From Dactylis glomerata (Eukaryota > Streptophyta > Magnoliopsida > Poales > Poaceae), in NCBI GenBank assembly GCA_007115705.1, contig QXEO01000553.1:18922704-18986703 (forward strand): DNA of 64,000 nucleotides. Direction: 5' to 3'. The notes beneath the pieces were generated by a model, which was not told the origin of the DNA, did not search any database, and saw only the letters and a program-made list of their open reading frames with translations. Below, piece by piece: positions 35,871 through 47,334 of this stretch. Each line of letters opens with the position of its first letter. The stretch's first letter is position 1. A program made the position numbers and the translations under genes.

Positions 35871-36240
35871 AAACCATCTGCTGGTTCGGCCGACCCGTTT
35901 ACTGGCCGAGTGGGCTGTTTTTTTGTATAATCTCAAATTTAGTTATTATATTTTTGCATATATAAAAGGTAGTTAAAATAAATAAATAAATATATCGTAG
36001 TGAAACAAATAATTTTCTTATGATATAGATTTTTTTTATTCAATTTTAAAAATATCAAAAAATTCGAGTTGCTAAGAATGGACCTCTCAGGTAGGCTTGA
36101 AAGGTACATTTTGTAGACATATGATTTTTTCGATATTCTTGAAATGGTCCAAAAATTTTACCACTGCCTATTATACTAAAATACTTACTAAATGCATTGA
36201 TTTTATGCATATTTTCCCGGTGATATAACATATATTTTTT
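35871..36240. repeat. Extra left arm of the satellite-bearing element, no array
   Basis: Begins accatctgctggttcggccg directly after the right tip of copy A and repeats the left arm closely (tagttattatatttttgcat; ttcttgaaatggtcc). It stops at about 36240, where the satellite would begin, and passes into unrelated DNA. Confidence 0.8.
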
Positions 36241-36570
36241 CTTGATTTTAGGGTTCACACATGGTCAAAATCTATCAAAATACAAAGAAAAATAAATTTG
36301 CGAATAACAAATTATCAACAGTTTGAGACTATAGAATATCTATTTTTTTACCATGTGTCGACACTCAGTTTGTAACGATTCTTGCATAAGATCATCAAAA
36401 CGGAAATTTCATATAAATATATACTACCACATGACACGAGATACAATCTGATAATCATGTTTATATAACAGGGGATAATATATTAAAACTTATTCTGACC
36501 CATATATTGGGTCAACACAATAGTAGAACGACAACCGGTCGGAGATGCATGTCAATGTCCGGCTGCCTAG
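36241..36570. other. AT-rich stretch downstream of the coiled-coil gene
   Basis: No gene seen; likely the 3' flank of the minus-strand gene that follows. Confidence 0.4.
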
Positions 36571-37005
36571 CTAAGCCGAACGGTTCTTCTTCTCCTGAAG
36601 AACAGCCGCCCTGTCCCAGACGATGCGAGTGCGTTCCTCCTCAACGCGACGGAGATCAGCTTCGTACTGCTGGGCAGAAGCTGCAGCTTGGTCTATCTCA
36701 TCGCGCCGCTGAAAAGCATGCCCCCAGACGACGTGGGTGCGAGCTTCCTCGTTGCGTTCCAGATCGGTCTGGTACTTCTTCTCCTCCGCCGCCAGGTGAA
36801 GCTTCTCCTCCTCCTGGCGACGTAGCCGCACCTCCTGAGCAGCAGCCTGCTCCCAATTTGCGCGGCTCTGTTCTTCCAGAAGGCGCTGCTGCTCCTCGAA
36901 CGCCATCCCCTCCCGCTGCTGCTCTTCCACCGCCGCACGCGCTATAAGATCTAGCGCGTTGGTACTGCCTGCATCGGGCACGGGAAGCGCACCATTCGGA
37001 TCCAT
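36571..37005 (-). CDS. Hypothetical coiled-coil protein, 144 residues
   Basis: A single open frame from ATG at 37005. The first 15 residues are MDPNGALPVPDAGST; from about residue 25 to the end the sequence is Glu/Gln/Arg/Ala-rich helix (VEEQQREGMAFEEQQRLLEE; LRRQEEEKLHLAAEEKKY; LRRVEEERTRIVWDRAAVL) with strong coiled-coil character. It contains two related segments, NEEARTHVVWGHAFQ and VEEERTRIVWDRAAV, about 35 residues apart, so it may be built by internal duplication. The C-terminus may be cut short. No family recognised. It lies between two left arms of the satellite-bearing element, as if picked up by it. Confidence 0.55.
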   Translation of the reverse strand: MDPNGALPVPDAGSTNALDLIARAAVEEQQREGMAFEEQQRLLEEQSRANWEQAAAQEVRLRRQEEEKLHLAAEEKKYQTDLERNEEARTHVVWGHAFQRRDEIDQAAASAQQYEADLRRVEEERTRIVWDRAAVLQEKKNRSA

Positions 37006-37091
37006 GGTGTCCTGAGTGCGCCGAGAAGTTCATGCATAGCTAATGAGAGGAGGCGGGCCGGCGATGTGGAGCGTTTGCAGGTTGCGAGTGC

Positions 37092-37099
37092 TTATAAAG
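37092..37099 (-). promoter_or_regulatory. Candidate TATA box of the coiled-coil gene
   Basis: The minus strand reads cctttataagc about 87 bases upstream of the ATG at 37005, a plausible TATA position for a plant gene with a short leader. Confidence 0.4.
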
Positions 37100-37240
37100 G
37101 CGTGCGCGTGGTGAATACGATGCGGCCGTGGAAGTGTGAATACGGTCAAGTTTGTAATCCGTGCTTACGGGTCAAAACGCGTTAAATTCTTATGCACTCA
37201 ATTCGGTAACGCATGCATCATGGGCCATGGGCCATGGGCC

Positions 37241-37345
37241 ATGAGCAAAAAGGAGTGCGCATTAATGCGCCGCGTTTGGGACGTGCCGCGTTGTTAACAG
37301 GTGGCCCAACACAAGACGGATGCAGCCGCGTCCATGTCTCCCAAG
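37241..37345. repeat. Direct repeat, left copy, flanking satellite element B
   Basis: gagcaaaaaggagtgcgc ... ttaatgcgcc ... cgcgttgttaa ... gatgcagccgcgtccat recurs after the right arm at about 45117-45231. The left copy is shorter by a few internal gaps. It is far longer than a target duplication, so it points to a larger duplication or recombination. Confidence 0.8.
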
Positions 37346-39503
37346 CAAGCCGCGCACTAACACACCATCTGCTGGTTTGGCCGGCCCGTTTACTGGCCGA
37401 GTAGGCTGTTTTTTTTTGCTATAATCTCAAATTTAGTTATTATATTTTTGCATATATAAAAGGTAGTTAAAATAAATAAATAAATAAATATATCGTAGTA
37501 AAACAAATAATTTTCTTATGATATAGAATTTTTTATTCAATTTAAAAAATGTCAAAAAATTTGAGTTGCTAGGAATAGACCTCTCAGGTAGGCCTGAAAG
37601 GTACATTTTGTCGACATGTGATTTTTTCGATATTCTTGAAATGGTCCAAAACATTTACCACTGCCTATTATACTAAAATACTTACTAAATGCATTGATTT
37701 TATGCATATTTTCATTTTTATTATATATGATATGACACACATAATAAAGATGTATTTTGTACACCAGCATCCACACACACCCCCAAGTAGTACGGTACAA
37801 GCTATGGTTCAAAGTATCTAGAGTAGTATCACAGTGGGGCTTCTCCCATTGCATGTGTCAATAAAAGGTCAACACCATCTCAAAACCCCGGAAAGGCAGC
37901 GTAGACATAAACTACTGCACCAGTGTGGGTACACCAGCATCAAAACACCCCAGGTAGTATGGTACAAGCTATGGATCAAAGTACCTAGGGTAGTATCACA
38001 GTGGGGCTTCTCCCATTTTATGTGTCAACAAAAGGTCAACACCACCTCAAAACCCCGGAAGGGCAGCCTAGACATGAACTATTGCACCAGTGTGGGTACA
38101 CCAGTATCCACACACCCTACATAGTATGGTACAAGCTATGGATCAAAGTACCTAGGGTAGTATCACAGTGGGGCTTCTCCCATTGCATGTGTCAATAAAA
38201 GGTCAACACCATCTCAAAACCCCGGAAAGGCAGCGTAGACATAAACTGCTGCACCAGTGTGGGTACACCAGCATCAAAACACCCCAGGTAGTATGGTACA
38301 AGCTATGGATCAAAGTACCTAGGGTAGTATCACAGTGGGGCTTCTCTCATTGCATGTGTCAACAAAAGGTCAACACCACCTCAAAACCCCGGAAAGGCAG
38401 CCTAGACATGAACTATTGCACCAGTGTGGGTACACCAGTATCCACACACCCCACGTAGTATGGTACAAGCTATGGATCAAAGTACCTAGGGTAGTATCAC
38501 AGTGGGGCTTCTCCCATTGCATGTGTCAATAAAAGGTCAACACCATCTCAAAACCCCGGAAAGGCAGCGTAGACATAAACTGCTGCACCAGTGTGGGTAC
38601 ACCAGCATCAAAACACCCCAGGTAGTATGGTACAAGCTATGGATCAAAGTACCTAGGGTAGTATCACAGTGGGGCTTCTCTCATTGCATGTGTCAACAAA
38701 AGGTCAACACCACCTCAAAACCCCGGAAAGGCAGCCTAGACATGAACTATTGCACCAGTGTGGGTACACCAGTATCCACACACCCCACGTAGTATGGTAC
38801 AAGCTATGGATCAAAGTACCTAGGGTAGTATCACAGTGGGGCTTCTCCCATTGCATGTGTCAATAAAAGGTCAACACCACCTCCAAACCCCGGAAAGGCA
38901 GCGTAGACATGAACTGCTACACCAGTGTGGGTACACCAGCATCAAAACACCCCAGGTAGTATGGTACAAGCTATGGATCAAAGTACCTAGGGTAGTATCA
39001 CAGTGGGTCTTCTCCCATTGCATGTGTCAACAAAAGGTCAACACCACCTCAAAACCCCGGAAAGGCAGCCTAGATATGAACTGTTGCACCAGCGTGGGTA
39101 CACCAGTATCCACACACCCCACGTAGTATGGTACAAGCTATGGATCAAAGTACCTAGGGTAGTATCACGGTGGGGCTTCTCCCATTGCATGTGTCAACAA
39201 AAGGTCAACACCACATCAAAACCCCGGAAAGGCAGCCTAGACATGAACTGTTGCACCAGTGTGGTTACACTAGTATCCACACACCCCACGTAGTATGATA
39301 CAAGATATGGATCAAAGTACCTAGGGTAGTATCACAGTGGGGCTTCTCTCATTGCATGTGTCAATAAAAGGTCAACACCACCTCAAAACCCCAGAAAGGG
39401 AGCGTAGACATGAACTGTTGCACTAGTGTGGGTACACCAGCATCAAAATAGCCCAGGTAGTATGGTACAAGCTATGAATCAAAGTACTTAGGGTAGTATC
39501 ACA

Positions 39504-40672
39504 GTGGGACTTCTCCCATTGCATGTGTCAACAAAAGGTCAACACCACCTCAAAACCCCGGAAAGGCAGCCTAGACATGAACTGTTGCACCAGAGTGGGT
39601 ACACCAATATCCACACACCCCCAGCAGTATGGTACAAGCTATGGATCAAAGTACCTAGGGTAGTATCACAGTGGGGCTTCTCCCATTGCATGTGTCAACA
39701 AAAAGTCAACACCACCTCAAAACCCCGAAAAGGCAGCGTAGACATGAACTGCTGCACCAGTGTGGGTACACCAGCATCAAAACACCCCAGGTAGTATGGT
39801 ACAAGCTATGGATCAAAGTACCTAGGGTAGTATCACAGTGGGGCTTCTCCCATTTTATGTGTCAACAAAAGGTCAACACCACCTCAAAACCCCGGAAGGG
39901 CAGCCTAGACATGAACTATTGCACCAGTGTGGGTACACCAGTATCCACACACCCTACATAGTATGGTACAAGCTATGGATCAAAGTACCTAGGGTAGTAT
40001 CACAGTGGGGCTTCTCCCATTGCATGTGTCAATAAAAGGTCAACACCATCTCAAAACCCCGGAAAGGCAGCGTAGACATAAACTGCTGCACCAGTGTGGG
40101 TACACCAGCATCAAAACACCCCAGGTAGTATGGTACAAGCTATGGATCAAAGTACCTAGGGTAGTATCACAGTGGGGCTTCTCTCATTGCATGTGTCAAC
40201 AAAAGGTCAACACCACCTCAAAACCCCGGAAAGGCAGCCTAGACATGAACTATTGCACCAGTGTGGGTACACCAGTATCCACGCACCCCACGTAGTATGG
40301 TACAAGCTATGGATCAAAGTACCTAGGGTAGTATCACAGTGGGGCTTCTCCCATTGCATGTGTCAATAAAAGGTCAACACCACCTCCAAACCCCGGAAAG
40401 GCAGCGTAGACATGAACTGCTACACCAGTGTGGGTACACCAGCATCAAAACACCCCAGGTAGTATGGTACAAGCTATGGATCAAAGTACCTAGGGTAGTA
40501 TCACAGTGGGTCTTCTCCCATTGCATGTGTCAACAAAAGGTCAACACCACCTCAAAACCCCAGAAAGGGAGCGTAGACATGAACTGTTGCACTAGTGTGG
40601 GTACACCAGCATCAAAATAGCCCAGGTAGTATGGTACAAGCTATGAATCAAAGTACCTAGGGTAGTATCACA
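39504..40672. repeat. Higher-order repeat copy with seven units
   Basis: Counted from the marker phrase, this copy is 1169 bp (7 x 167). Its last unit (40506) begins like the seventh type (gtgggtcttctccc) and ends like the ninth (cccagaaagggagcg), as expected if two units were lost by unequal exchange. Confidence 0.85.
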
Positions 40673-42175
40673 GTGGGACTTCTCCCATTGCATGTGTCAA
40701 CAAAAGGTCAACACCACCTCAAAACCCCGGAAAGGCAGCCTAGACATGAAATGTTGCACCAGAGTGGGTACACCAATATCCACACACCCCCAGTAGTATG
40801 GTACAAGCTATGGATCAAAGTACCTAGGGTAGTATCACAGTGGGGCTTCTCCCATTGCATGTGTCAACAAAAAGTCAACACCACCTCAAAACCCCGAAAA
40901 GGCAGCGTAGACATGAACTGCTGCACCAGTGTGGGTACACCAGCATCAAAACACCCCAGGTAGTATGGTACAAGCTATGGATCAAAGTACCTAGGGTAGT
41001 ATCACAGTGGGGCTTCTCCCATTTTATGTGTCAACAAAAGGTCAACACCACCTCAAAACCCTGGAAGGGCAGCCTAGACATGAACTATTGCACCAGTGTG
41101 GGTACACCAGTATCCACACACCCTACATAGTATGGTACAAGCTATGGATCAAAGTACCTAGGGTAGTATCACAGTGGGGCTTCTCCCATTGCATGTGTCA
41201 ATAAAAGGTCAACACCATCTCAAAACCCCGGAAAGGCAGCGTAGACATAAACTGCTGCACCAGTGTGGGTACACCAGCATCAAAACACCCCAGGTAGTAT
41301 GGTACAAGCTATGGATCAAAGTACCTAGGGTAGTATCACAGTGGGGCTTCTCTCATTGCATGTGTCAACAAAAGGTCAACACCACCTCAAAACCCCGGAA
41401 AGGCAGCCTAGACATGAACTATTGCACCAGTGTGGGTACACCAGTATCCACACACCCCACGTAGTATGGTACAAGCTATGGATCAAAGTACCTAGGGTAG
41501 TATCACAGTGGGGCTTCTCCCATTGCATGTGTCAATAAAAGGTCAACACCACCTCCAAACCCCGGAAAGGCAGCGTAGACATGAACTGCTACACCAGTGT
41601 GGGTACACCAGCATCAAAACACCCCAGGTAGTATGGTACAAGCTATGGATCAAAGTACCTAGGGTAGTATCACAGTGGGTCTTCTCCCATTGCATGTGTC
41701 AACAAAAGGTCAACACCACCTCAAAACCCCGGAAAGGCAGCCTAGATATGAACTGTTGCACCAGCGTGGGTACACCAGTATCCACACACCCCACGTAGTA
41801 TGGTACAAGCTATGGATCAAAGTACCTAGGGTAGTATCACGGTGGGGCTTCTCCCATTGCATGTGTCAACAAAAGGTCAACACCACATCAAAACCCCGGA
41901 AAGGCAGCCTAGACATGAACTGTTGCACCAGTGTGGTTACACTAGTATCCACACACCCCACGTAGTATGATACAAGATATGGATCAAAGTACCTAGGGTA
42001 GTATCACAGTGGGGCTTCTCTCATTGCATGTGTCAATAAAAGGTCAACACCACCTCAAAACCCCAGAAAGGGAGCGTAGACATGAACTGTTGCACTAGTG
42101 TGGGTACACCAGCATCAAAATAGCCCAGGTAGTATGGTACAAGCTATGAATCAAAGTACCTAGGGTAGTATCACA
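40673..42175. repeat. Higher-order repeat copy, nine units, 1503 bp
   Basis: Starts at the unit with gtgggacttctccc and ends before the next such unit. Unit markers in order: gggactt; aaaaagtcaac; cattttatgtg; caataaaagg with ccatctc; ttctctcattg; cacctccaaacc; gggtcttc; cacggtgggg; cagaaaggga. Confidence 0.88.
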
Positions 42176-43678
42176 GTGGGACTTCTCCCATTGCATGTGT
42201 CAACAAAAGGTCAACACCACCTCAAAACCCCGGAAAGGCAGCCTAGACATGAACTGTTGCACCAGAGTGGGTACACCAATATCCACACACCCCCAGTAGT
42301 ATGGTACAAGCTATGGATCAAAGTACCTAGGGTAGTATCACAGTGGGGCTTCTCCCATTGCATGTGTCAACAAAAAGTCAACACCACCTCAAAACCCCGA
42401 AAAGGCAGCGTAGACATGAACTGCTGCACCAGTGTGGGTACACCAGCATCAAAACACCCCAGGTAGTATGGTACAAGCTATGGATCAAAGTACCTAGGGT
42501 AGTATCACAGTGGGGCTTCTCCCATTTTATGTGTCAACAAAAGGTCAACACCACCTCAAAACCCCGGAAGGGCAGCCTAGACATGAACTATTGCACCAGT
42601 GTGGGTACACCAGTATCCACACACCCTACATAGTATGGTACAAGCTATGGATCAAAGTACCTAGGGTAGTATCACAGTGGGGCTTCTCCCATTGCATGTG
42701 TCAATAAAAGGTCAACACCATCTCAAAACCCCGGAAAGGCAGCGTAGACATAAACTGCTGCACCAGTGTGGGTACACCAGCATCAAAACACCCCAGGTAG
42801 TATGGTACAAGCTATGGATCAAAGTACCTAGGGTAGTATCACAGTGGGGCTTCTCTCATTGCATGTGTCAACAAAAGGTCAACACCACCTCAAAACCCCG
42901 GAAAGGCAGCCTAGACATGAACTATTGCACCAGTGTGGGTACACCAGTATCCACGCACCCCACGTAGTATGGTACAAGCTATGGATCAAAGTACCTAGGG
43001 TAGTATCACAGTGGGGCTTCTCCCATTGCATGTGTCAATAAAAGGTCAACACCACCTCCAAACCCCGGAAAGGCAGCGTAGACATGAACTGCTACACCAG
43101 TGTGGGTACACCAGCATCAAAACACCCCAGGTAGTATGGTACAAGCTATGGATCAAAGTACCTAGGGTAGTATCACAGTGGGTCTTCTCCCATTGCATGT
43201 GTCAACAAAAGGTCAACACCACCTCAAAACCCCGGAAAGGCAGCCTAGATATGAACTGTTGCACCAGCGTGGGTACACCAGTATCCACACACCCCACGTA
43301 GTATGGTACAAGCTATGGATCAAAGTACCTAGGGTAGTATCACGGTGGGGCTTCTCCCATTGCATGTGTCAACAAAAGGTCAACACCACATCAAAACCCC
43401 GGAAAGGCAGCCTAGACATGAACTGTTGCACCAGTGTGGTTACACTAGTATCCACACACCCCACGTAGTATGATACAAGATATGGATCAAAGTACCTAGG
43501 GTAGTATCACAGTGGGGCTTCTCTCATTGCATGTGTCAATAAAAGGTCAACACCACCTCAAAACCCCAGAAAGGGAGCGTAGACATGAACTGTTGCACTA
43601 GTGTGGGTACACCAGCATCAAAATAGCCCAGGTTGTATGGTACAAGCTATGAATCAAAGTACCTAGGGTAGTATCACA
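42176..43678. repeat. Higher-order repeat copy, nine units, 1503 bp
   Basis: Same nine unit types in the same order as 40673-42175, with very few differences. One of them, acgcacccc near 42953, is shared with the seven-unit copy (40281) but not with the copy between them. Confidence 0.88.
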
Positions 43679-45116
43679 GTGGGACTTCTCCCATTGCATG
43701 TGTCAACAAAAGGTCAACACCACCTCAAAACCCCGGAAAGGCAGCCTAGACATGAACTGTTGCACCAGAGTGGGTACACCAATATCCACACACCCCCAGT
43801 AGTATGGTACAAGCTATGGATCAAAGTACCTAGGGTAGTATCACAGTGGGGCTTCTCCCATTGCATGTGCGCATGTGCCAACAAAAGGTCAACACCACCT
43901 CAAAACCCCAGAAAAGCAGCGTAGACGTGAACTGCTGCACCAGTGTGGGCACACCAACATCAAAACATCCCAGGTAGTATGGTACAAGCTATGGATCAAA
44001 GTACCTAGGGTAGTATCACAGTGGGGTTTCTCCCATTGCATGTGTCAACAAAAGGTCAACACCACCTCAAAACCCCGGAAAGGCAGCCTAGACATGAACT
44101 ATTGCACTAGTGTGGGTACACCAGTATCCACACACCCCAAGTAGTATGGTACAAGCTATGGATCAAAGTACCTAGGGTAGTATCACAGTGGGGCTTTTCC
44201 CATTGCATGTGTCAATAAAAGGTCAACACCACCTCAAAACCCCGGAAATGCAGCGTAGACATGAACTGCTGCAGCAGTGTGGGTACACCAGCATCAAAAC
44301 ACCCCAGGTAGTATAGTACAAGCTATGGATCAAATTACCTGGGGTAGTATCACAGTGGGGCTTCTCCCATTACATGTGTCAACAAAAGGTCAACACCACC
44401 TCAAAACCTCGGAAAGGTAGCGTAGACATGAACTGCTGTATTAGTGTGGGTACACCAGCATCAAAACACCCCAGGTAGTATGGTACAAGCTATGGATCAA
44501 AGTACGTAGGGTTGTATTACAGTGGGGCTTCTCCCATTGCATATGTCAATAAAAGGTCAACACCATCTTAAAACCCCGGAAAGGCAGCCTAGACATGAAC
44601 TGCTGCACCAGTGTGGGTACACCAGCATCAACACACCCCCTAGGAGTGTGTGTGTACATGTGTTTCCAAGTGCATAGGGTAAAAACACTTGGGTGGTGCA
44701 CTCATTGCATGTGTAAAACTATGGACAACACCCCTTTTAAGAAGGAGAAGGCATAAATATTATTTATATCATACCACACAAAATAATAACAAAAAAACCT
44801 TGAAATTCATGTATTTATTATACATTTTGGTAGTTCATAACGTGGTAATTTTTTTAGACCATTTGAAGAATGTCAAAAAAATCACTTATAAAAAAAAGAC
44901 CATTTAGGCCTACCTGAGAGAGCCATTCCTAGCAACTCGATTTTTTCATCATTTTTAAAAAAAATCAAAAAAATATATAAAATTCTACAAATATTTATTG
45001 TATGATAAAATACTCTAATAATAATTTTTGATAAGTATTTAGATGTGGAAAATATATAATAAAATATCCAAAATTAATAAAAAAGAAAAAGGACTCCTGC
45101 CTAGAAAATGGGCCGA

Positions 45117-45231
45117 CGGAGCAAAAAGGAGTGCGCGTTAATGCGCCACGGTTTGTATCCGTCATTCGGCCGCAACCAGCCGCGTTGTTAATGGACCGGC
45201 CCAAACCAATGGCGGATGCAGCCGCGTCCAT
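45117..45231. repeat. Direct repeat, right copy, flanking satellite element B
   Basis: Partner of 37241-37345: gagcaaaaaggagtgcgcg, ttaatgcgcc, cgcgttgttaa, gatgcagccgcgtccat, in the same orientation. Confidence 0.8.
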
Positions 45232-46027
45232 CGGTGGCACGCACCGACTACTTCACGTCGTACGTGCGTATATGGAGGTAACTACTGCCGTTAATTAAGG
45301 CGATCGGTAAAGCAATTCGTCGTCAACGTTTTCTACCCCTCGGCGACTCCGCCGATCGCACGCACAGAGATCTCACATCCTGTTCCAACCCGCTAGTCAC
45401 CATGCCTCCGTGTCGCATCCTCCCCCCGTCGCCGTTGGGTCGAGAAGCAAGGCTCAATTCGCCGCATCGGTTAGCCACCCCAAGCCCGCTGAGTGTACCA
45501 CGCACACTCACGCCAGCGAGTAGACCAGTTCTTTCAACTACGCCAACTGAACCACGAAACCTGACGTCGCCGCATCGTCCAGTACTCCCATCGCCTCGTG
45601 GACAGATCAATCCGGGGCGCTCTACTGTCTGATCCTCTTCTGTAAGTATATCATCCTAGATCTATTGTCCAGTATTATTTTTTTGGTGTAGAAATTAGAT
45701 TGATCACACTTGGTATTCGTAGATCTTATTTTTTTACTATAGAGAGCGCTCTATTGAGGTTCTGTAAGCATATCTATTTTGGTTATTATCATCCGACCGC
45801 TGGTTATTATCGTCCACGGCCTCTTATATATGTCTCATGCTGATTAAGTTCAGGATATCGTCCATCCCAATCATGTTAAATTAGCCCTTAAATTAAATTA
45901 TAAACATATGATAATCTTGTTTTAACAAATACAACCTATAATTAAATTAAAAAAGCAATGTACTAGTGGACGCCTATGTTAATATAAAATATTTTGATTA
46001 ATGCAAATATCAACTACATTTCATTAG
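45232..46027 (+). other. Leader region of the B3 gene
   Basis: A frame from ATG 45402 to TGA 45630 (76 residues, Pro/Arg/Ser-rich) is followed by TCC TCT TCT and a gtaagt donor at 45642. It would join in frame to the B3 exon at 46028. So this is either a 5' UTR exon or an N-terminus interrupted by TGA; I cannot tell which. The rest is AT-rich intron-like DNA. Confidence 0.45.
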
Positions 46028-46033
46028 GTGCTA

Positions 46034-46716
46034 ATGACTGCTAAAACTCATCGCGGTCGTGCTATACTGAACATGAACCAAAGGCTTATCATCGGAGGTA
46101 CGCAAAAACTTGCCACACATAAATTATCCACATACTTCTATTGTAGCATCTTATATATGTAGTTCTTTTATGCAGGCCCTGGTATAGAAGGTGAAGAAGA
46201 TTTCAAAGCTTTTATTGAGTTCGCCAATCGTGTAGAGTTTGATAGTGCAGATTATCGTCGACTAGAGAGGGTTGTTCAGAAAAAAATGCCAACGCTGCCT
46301 TTATATGTTTGCACAATCAAGAAATCAAATGTTGTTAAAGGAAAAGCGAAAATGGTAATCACTCAAGCACTGAACAATTTGATTCACGTATATTGCATCA
46401 CCTACAGGTTTTCTGTAACATATTTTTTATCCATATGCAGTATTTTTCAAGGAGCTTCACCGAGAACCATATTCTTACCAATATTAAACTGCCGGCGGAG
46501 ATTAAAGTCTTCTGGATATCAAGGCAAATGTCAACAGTGAAGATGGTGATAAGCAAGTCCAAAGTGAAAGGCAAACCCAAAGGTTGTGCCATGATCACAA
46601 CTAACTGGATGGATGTCGTCAAGAATAGTGTGATGACAGTTGAAGACATCTGCGTGTTCTGGTTTGTTGTTAGCCGTGATGGTCGCAGGCTTACCCTCCT
46701 TGTTGACCATGTGTGA
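46034..46716 (+). CDS. B3-domain DNA-binding protein, 172 residues, three coding exons
   Basis: Exons 46034-46097, 46176-46354 and 46441-46716 join in phase with normal splice sites. Residues 1-80 hold a charged N-terminal part (GIEGEEDFKAFIEFANRVEF). The second half is a B3-like domain: PLYVCTIKKSN, then KMYFSRSFTENHIL, IKLPAEIKVFWI, MITTNWMDVVKNSVMTVEDI and CVFWFVVSRDGRRLTLLVDH, the wording of the B3 barrel (W at the core, ED then CVF, closing strand). B3 proteins bind DNA in the nucleus; this one looks like a short REM-type member. No lesion is seen in these exons. It lies just inside the right CACTA-like end and converges on the FAR1-type pseudogene. Confidence 0.65.
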
Positions 46717-46939
46717 TATCAACATGTGAGAAGAGCTTTACTCTTGCGTAGTATGTCTAAGCAAGTACTTTTGGTTGTTCTATTTTGTTTGAATTATGAA
46801 CTTATTTGAGATTTCACGTACCCAATATATATGTTTGATGATTTTGTATCACTTTATTCATGTCTGGTTCAGTTATTTTATATTTGCACCAAATTATTAT
46901 AATTAAGGGCAGGCTATAATTAGTATCTTGCGCGGCCGA

Positions 46940-47023
46940 TGGTATGCTGTTTTTTCTTTGTCGCTGCAGAGATTCTGCTGTTTTTCTCTGCCGCGGCAGA
47001 GATTCTGCTGGTTTGTACTAGTG
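46940..47023 (-). mobile_element. CACTA-like terminus, right-facing end
   Basis: The end reads tttgtactagtg (to 47023), the inverse of a CACTA start. Inside are the palindrome ctgccgcggcag (46988-46999) and the repeated phrase gagattctgctg, as in the left end at 25016. The following bases (gtt) do not duplicate those before the left end. Confidence 0.55.
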
Positions 47024-47334
47024 GTTCCTACAACTTTGTGATCAGTTTCGGTATATTTTTGGACAAAACATAGCGCTTTGTTGATTAAATAACATAAATA
47101 CATAGCGTTTAGGGATTCAAGCCGGAACATAATAATGAAGTTGCTGGAACATAATAATGAAGTTGCTAGAATAGACGCATAGAGCTGCTGCGTCTAGAGT
47201 TATTCTGGCGCAACATACATGCAATGCCAGATATGAAATAACAGTTAGTTTATGAGACATGAAATAACAGGTAGTTGCGATAAAGTAACAATACTCACTG
47301 TGGATGTCGTACACATAATTTTGCGTTTCGCATG

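Larger units (their letters stand above)
37761..44639. repeat. 167-bp tandem array 2, about 41 units, with higher-order structure
   Basis: The same unit as array 1. The marker phrase recurs every 167 bases from 37834 to 43679 without slippage; units before about 38000 and after about 43850 are more diverged, and one near 43870 carries a small insertion. Between 38 and 43.7 kb, unit types repeat in a fixed order of nine, giving a 1503-bp higher-order repeat. Confidence 0.97.
37365..45120. mobile_element. Satellite-bearing inverted-repeat element, copy B
   Basis: The same architecture as copy A but 7.8 kb long: left arm 37365-37760, array 37761-44639, right arm 44640-45120. The arms match those of copy A closely and in the same order, including the transition phrase after the array (gtgtgtgtacatgtgtttcc, then tgcatagggtaaaaacactt). 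The two copies differ mainly in array length and content. Confidence 0.65.

Noticed and set aside
32112..44144. Dozens of similar 65-133-codon open frames starting MGLLPLHV or near variants
   Set aside because: They are spaced by 167 bases, overlap head to tail, change frame with each unit and follow the satellite exactly. They are a by-product of the repeat, not a protein family.
31876..44639. CRISPR array
   Set aside because: The repeats are contiguous 167-bp units without spacers, in eukaryotic DNA.
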